Source: Saccharibacillus kuerlensis DSM 22868 (GTDB lineage: Bacteria > Bacillota > Bacilli > Paenibacillales > Paenibacillaceae). Taken from it: 64,000 nt of DNA. The notes beneath the pieces were generated by a model. It saw nothing but the letters and a program-made list of their open reading frames with translations, was not told where the DNA came from and searched no databases. A program made the translations under genes and the position numbers. The stretch lies in assembly GCF_000378145.1 (NCBI RefSeq), contig NZ_KB899278.1, positions 364,013 to 428,012 of the forward strand, read 5' to 3'. This document shows, piece by piece, positions 63,899 through 64,000 of this stretch; positions within the stretch are counted from its first letter, which is position 1; each line of letters starts with the position of its first letter.

Positions 63899-64000
63899 GC
63901 TTGGCAGCTTCCTACTCTCCCAGGACCCTGCGGTCCAAGTACCATCGGCGTTAGAGGGCTTAACGGTCGTGTTCGAGATGGGAACGTGTGGAACCCCTCT
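63899..64000 (-). rRNA. rrf: 5S rRNA, partial (5' end outside window)
   Basis: The minus-strand sequence has the 5S core CGCCGATGGTAC, GAGAGTAGGAAGCTGCC at the 3' end and the CCCATCTCGAACACG loop. About 102 bases are present of an expected 116 or so. It is the last gene of an rRNA operon coming from the right and convergent with fabH. Confidence 0.95.

Overview
The window is core chromosome of a low-to-mid GC, spore-forming Firmicute of the Bacillales, most likely family Paenibacillaceae (Paenibacillus or Saccharibacillus-like). The reasons are gene content and order that match the Bacillus alaS-yrzL-yrrK-yrzB, cymR-yrvO, hisS-aspS, dtd-relA-apt-recJ-secDF-comN and yajC-tgt-queA-ruvBAC neighbourhoods, T-box leaders on alaS and hisS, consensus SigA-type promoters, strong AGGAGG ribosome sites, TTG and GTG starts, and intrinsic terminators after most transcription units. 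The genus is an inference. I see no phage, insertion sequence, CRISPR array or plasmid function.

Layout. 0-13 kb is a mixed metabolic and stress segment: an AraC regulator, aldo/keto reductase, sirtuin, HAD phosphatase, alpha/beta hydrolase, KDPG/KHG aldolase, a KGG-repeat stress protein, ilvD, a polysaccharide deacetylase, an AI-2E-family exporter and a heme catalase. 13-15.6 kb is one large chemoreceptor gene. 15.8-24 kb (minus strand) is the alaS operon, read as T-box leader, alaS, ireB, ruvX, two DUF1292 genes, mltG, yrrN and yrrO. 24-34.6 kb holds a zinc-ribbon protein, the cysteine desulfurase/CymR pair with divergent mnmA, an LCP ligase, a crcB pair, rarA, helD and tcdA. 34.6-48.6 kb holds a T-box-controlled hisS-aspS unit, a glycine-rich unknown, a DJ-1 protein, dtd-relA, a uracil permease, apt, recJ and an unusual CDF protein. 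48.7-60.2 kb is secF-secD-comN, an ArsB/SLC13-type permease, yajC-tgt-queA, a SpoIID/LytB protein and ruvB-ruvA-ruvC. 60.5-61 kb is a six-tRNA cluster. 61.4-64 kb has a beta-hydroxyacid dehydrogenase, a FapR-box-controlled fabH and the end of an rRNA operon (partial 5S).

How the genes work together. Much of the window serves translation: two T-box synthetase leaders, three aminoacyl-tRNA synthetases, D-aminoacyl-tRNA deacylase, tRNA modification (MnmA with its sulfur donor, Tgt/QueA, TcdA, YrrN/YrrO), the stringent factor Rel, and tRNA and rRNA genes. The rest covers DNA recombination (RuvABC, RuvX, RarA, RecJ), protein export (SecDF, YajC) and envelope work (MltG, LCP, deacetylase, SpoIID/LytB).

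No wholly new system stands out. The most interesting signals are a near-perfect FapR operator on the fabH promoter, two large imperfect palindromes (13056-13188 and 63533-63644), a CDF protein that appears to lack most of TM2 and the following loop, a SecD with an acidic low-complexity insert of about 75 residues, and a small ORF overlapping comN. Others are a chemoreceptor with a long lysine-rich N-terminal extension and a SigD-like -10 box, and an unknown protein with two similar modules around a glycine linker.
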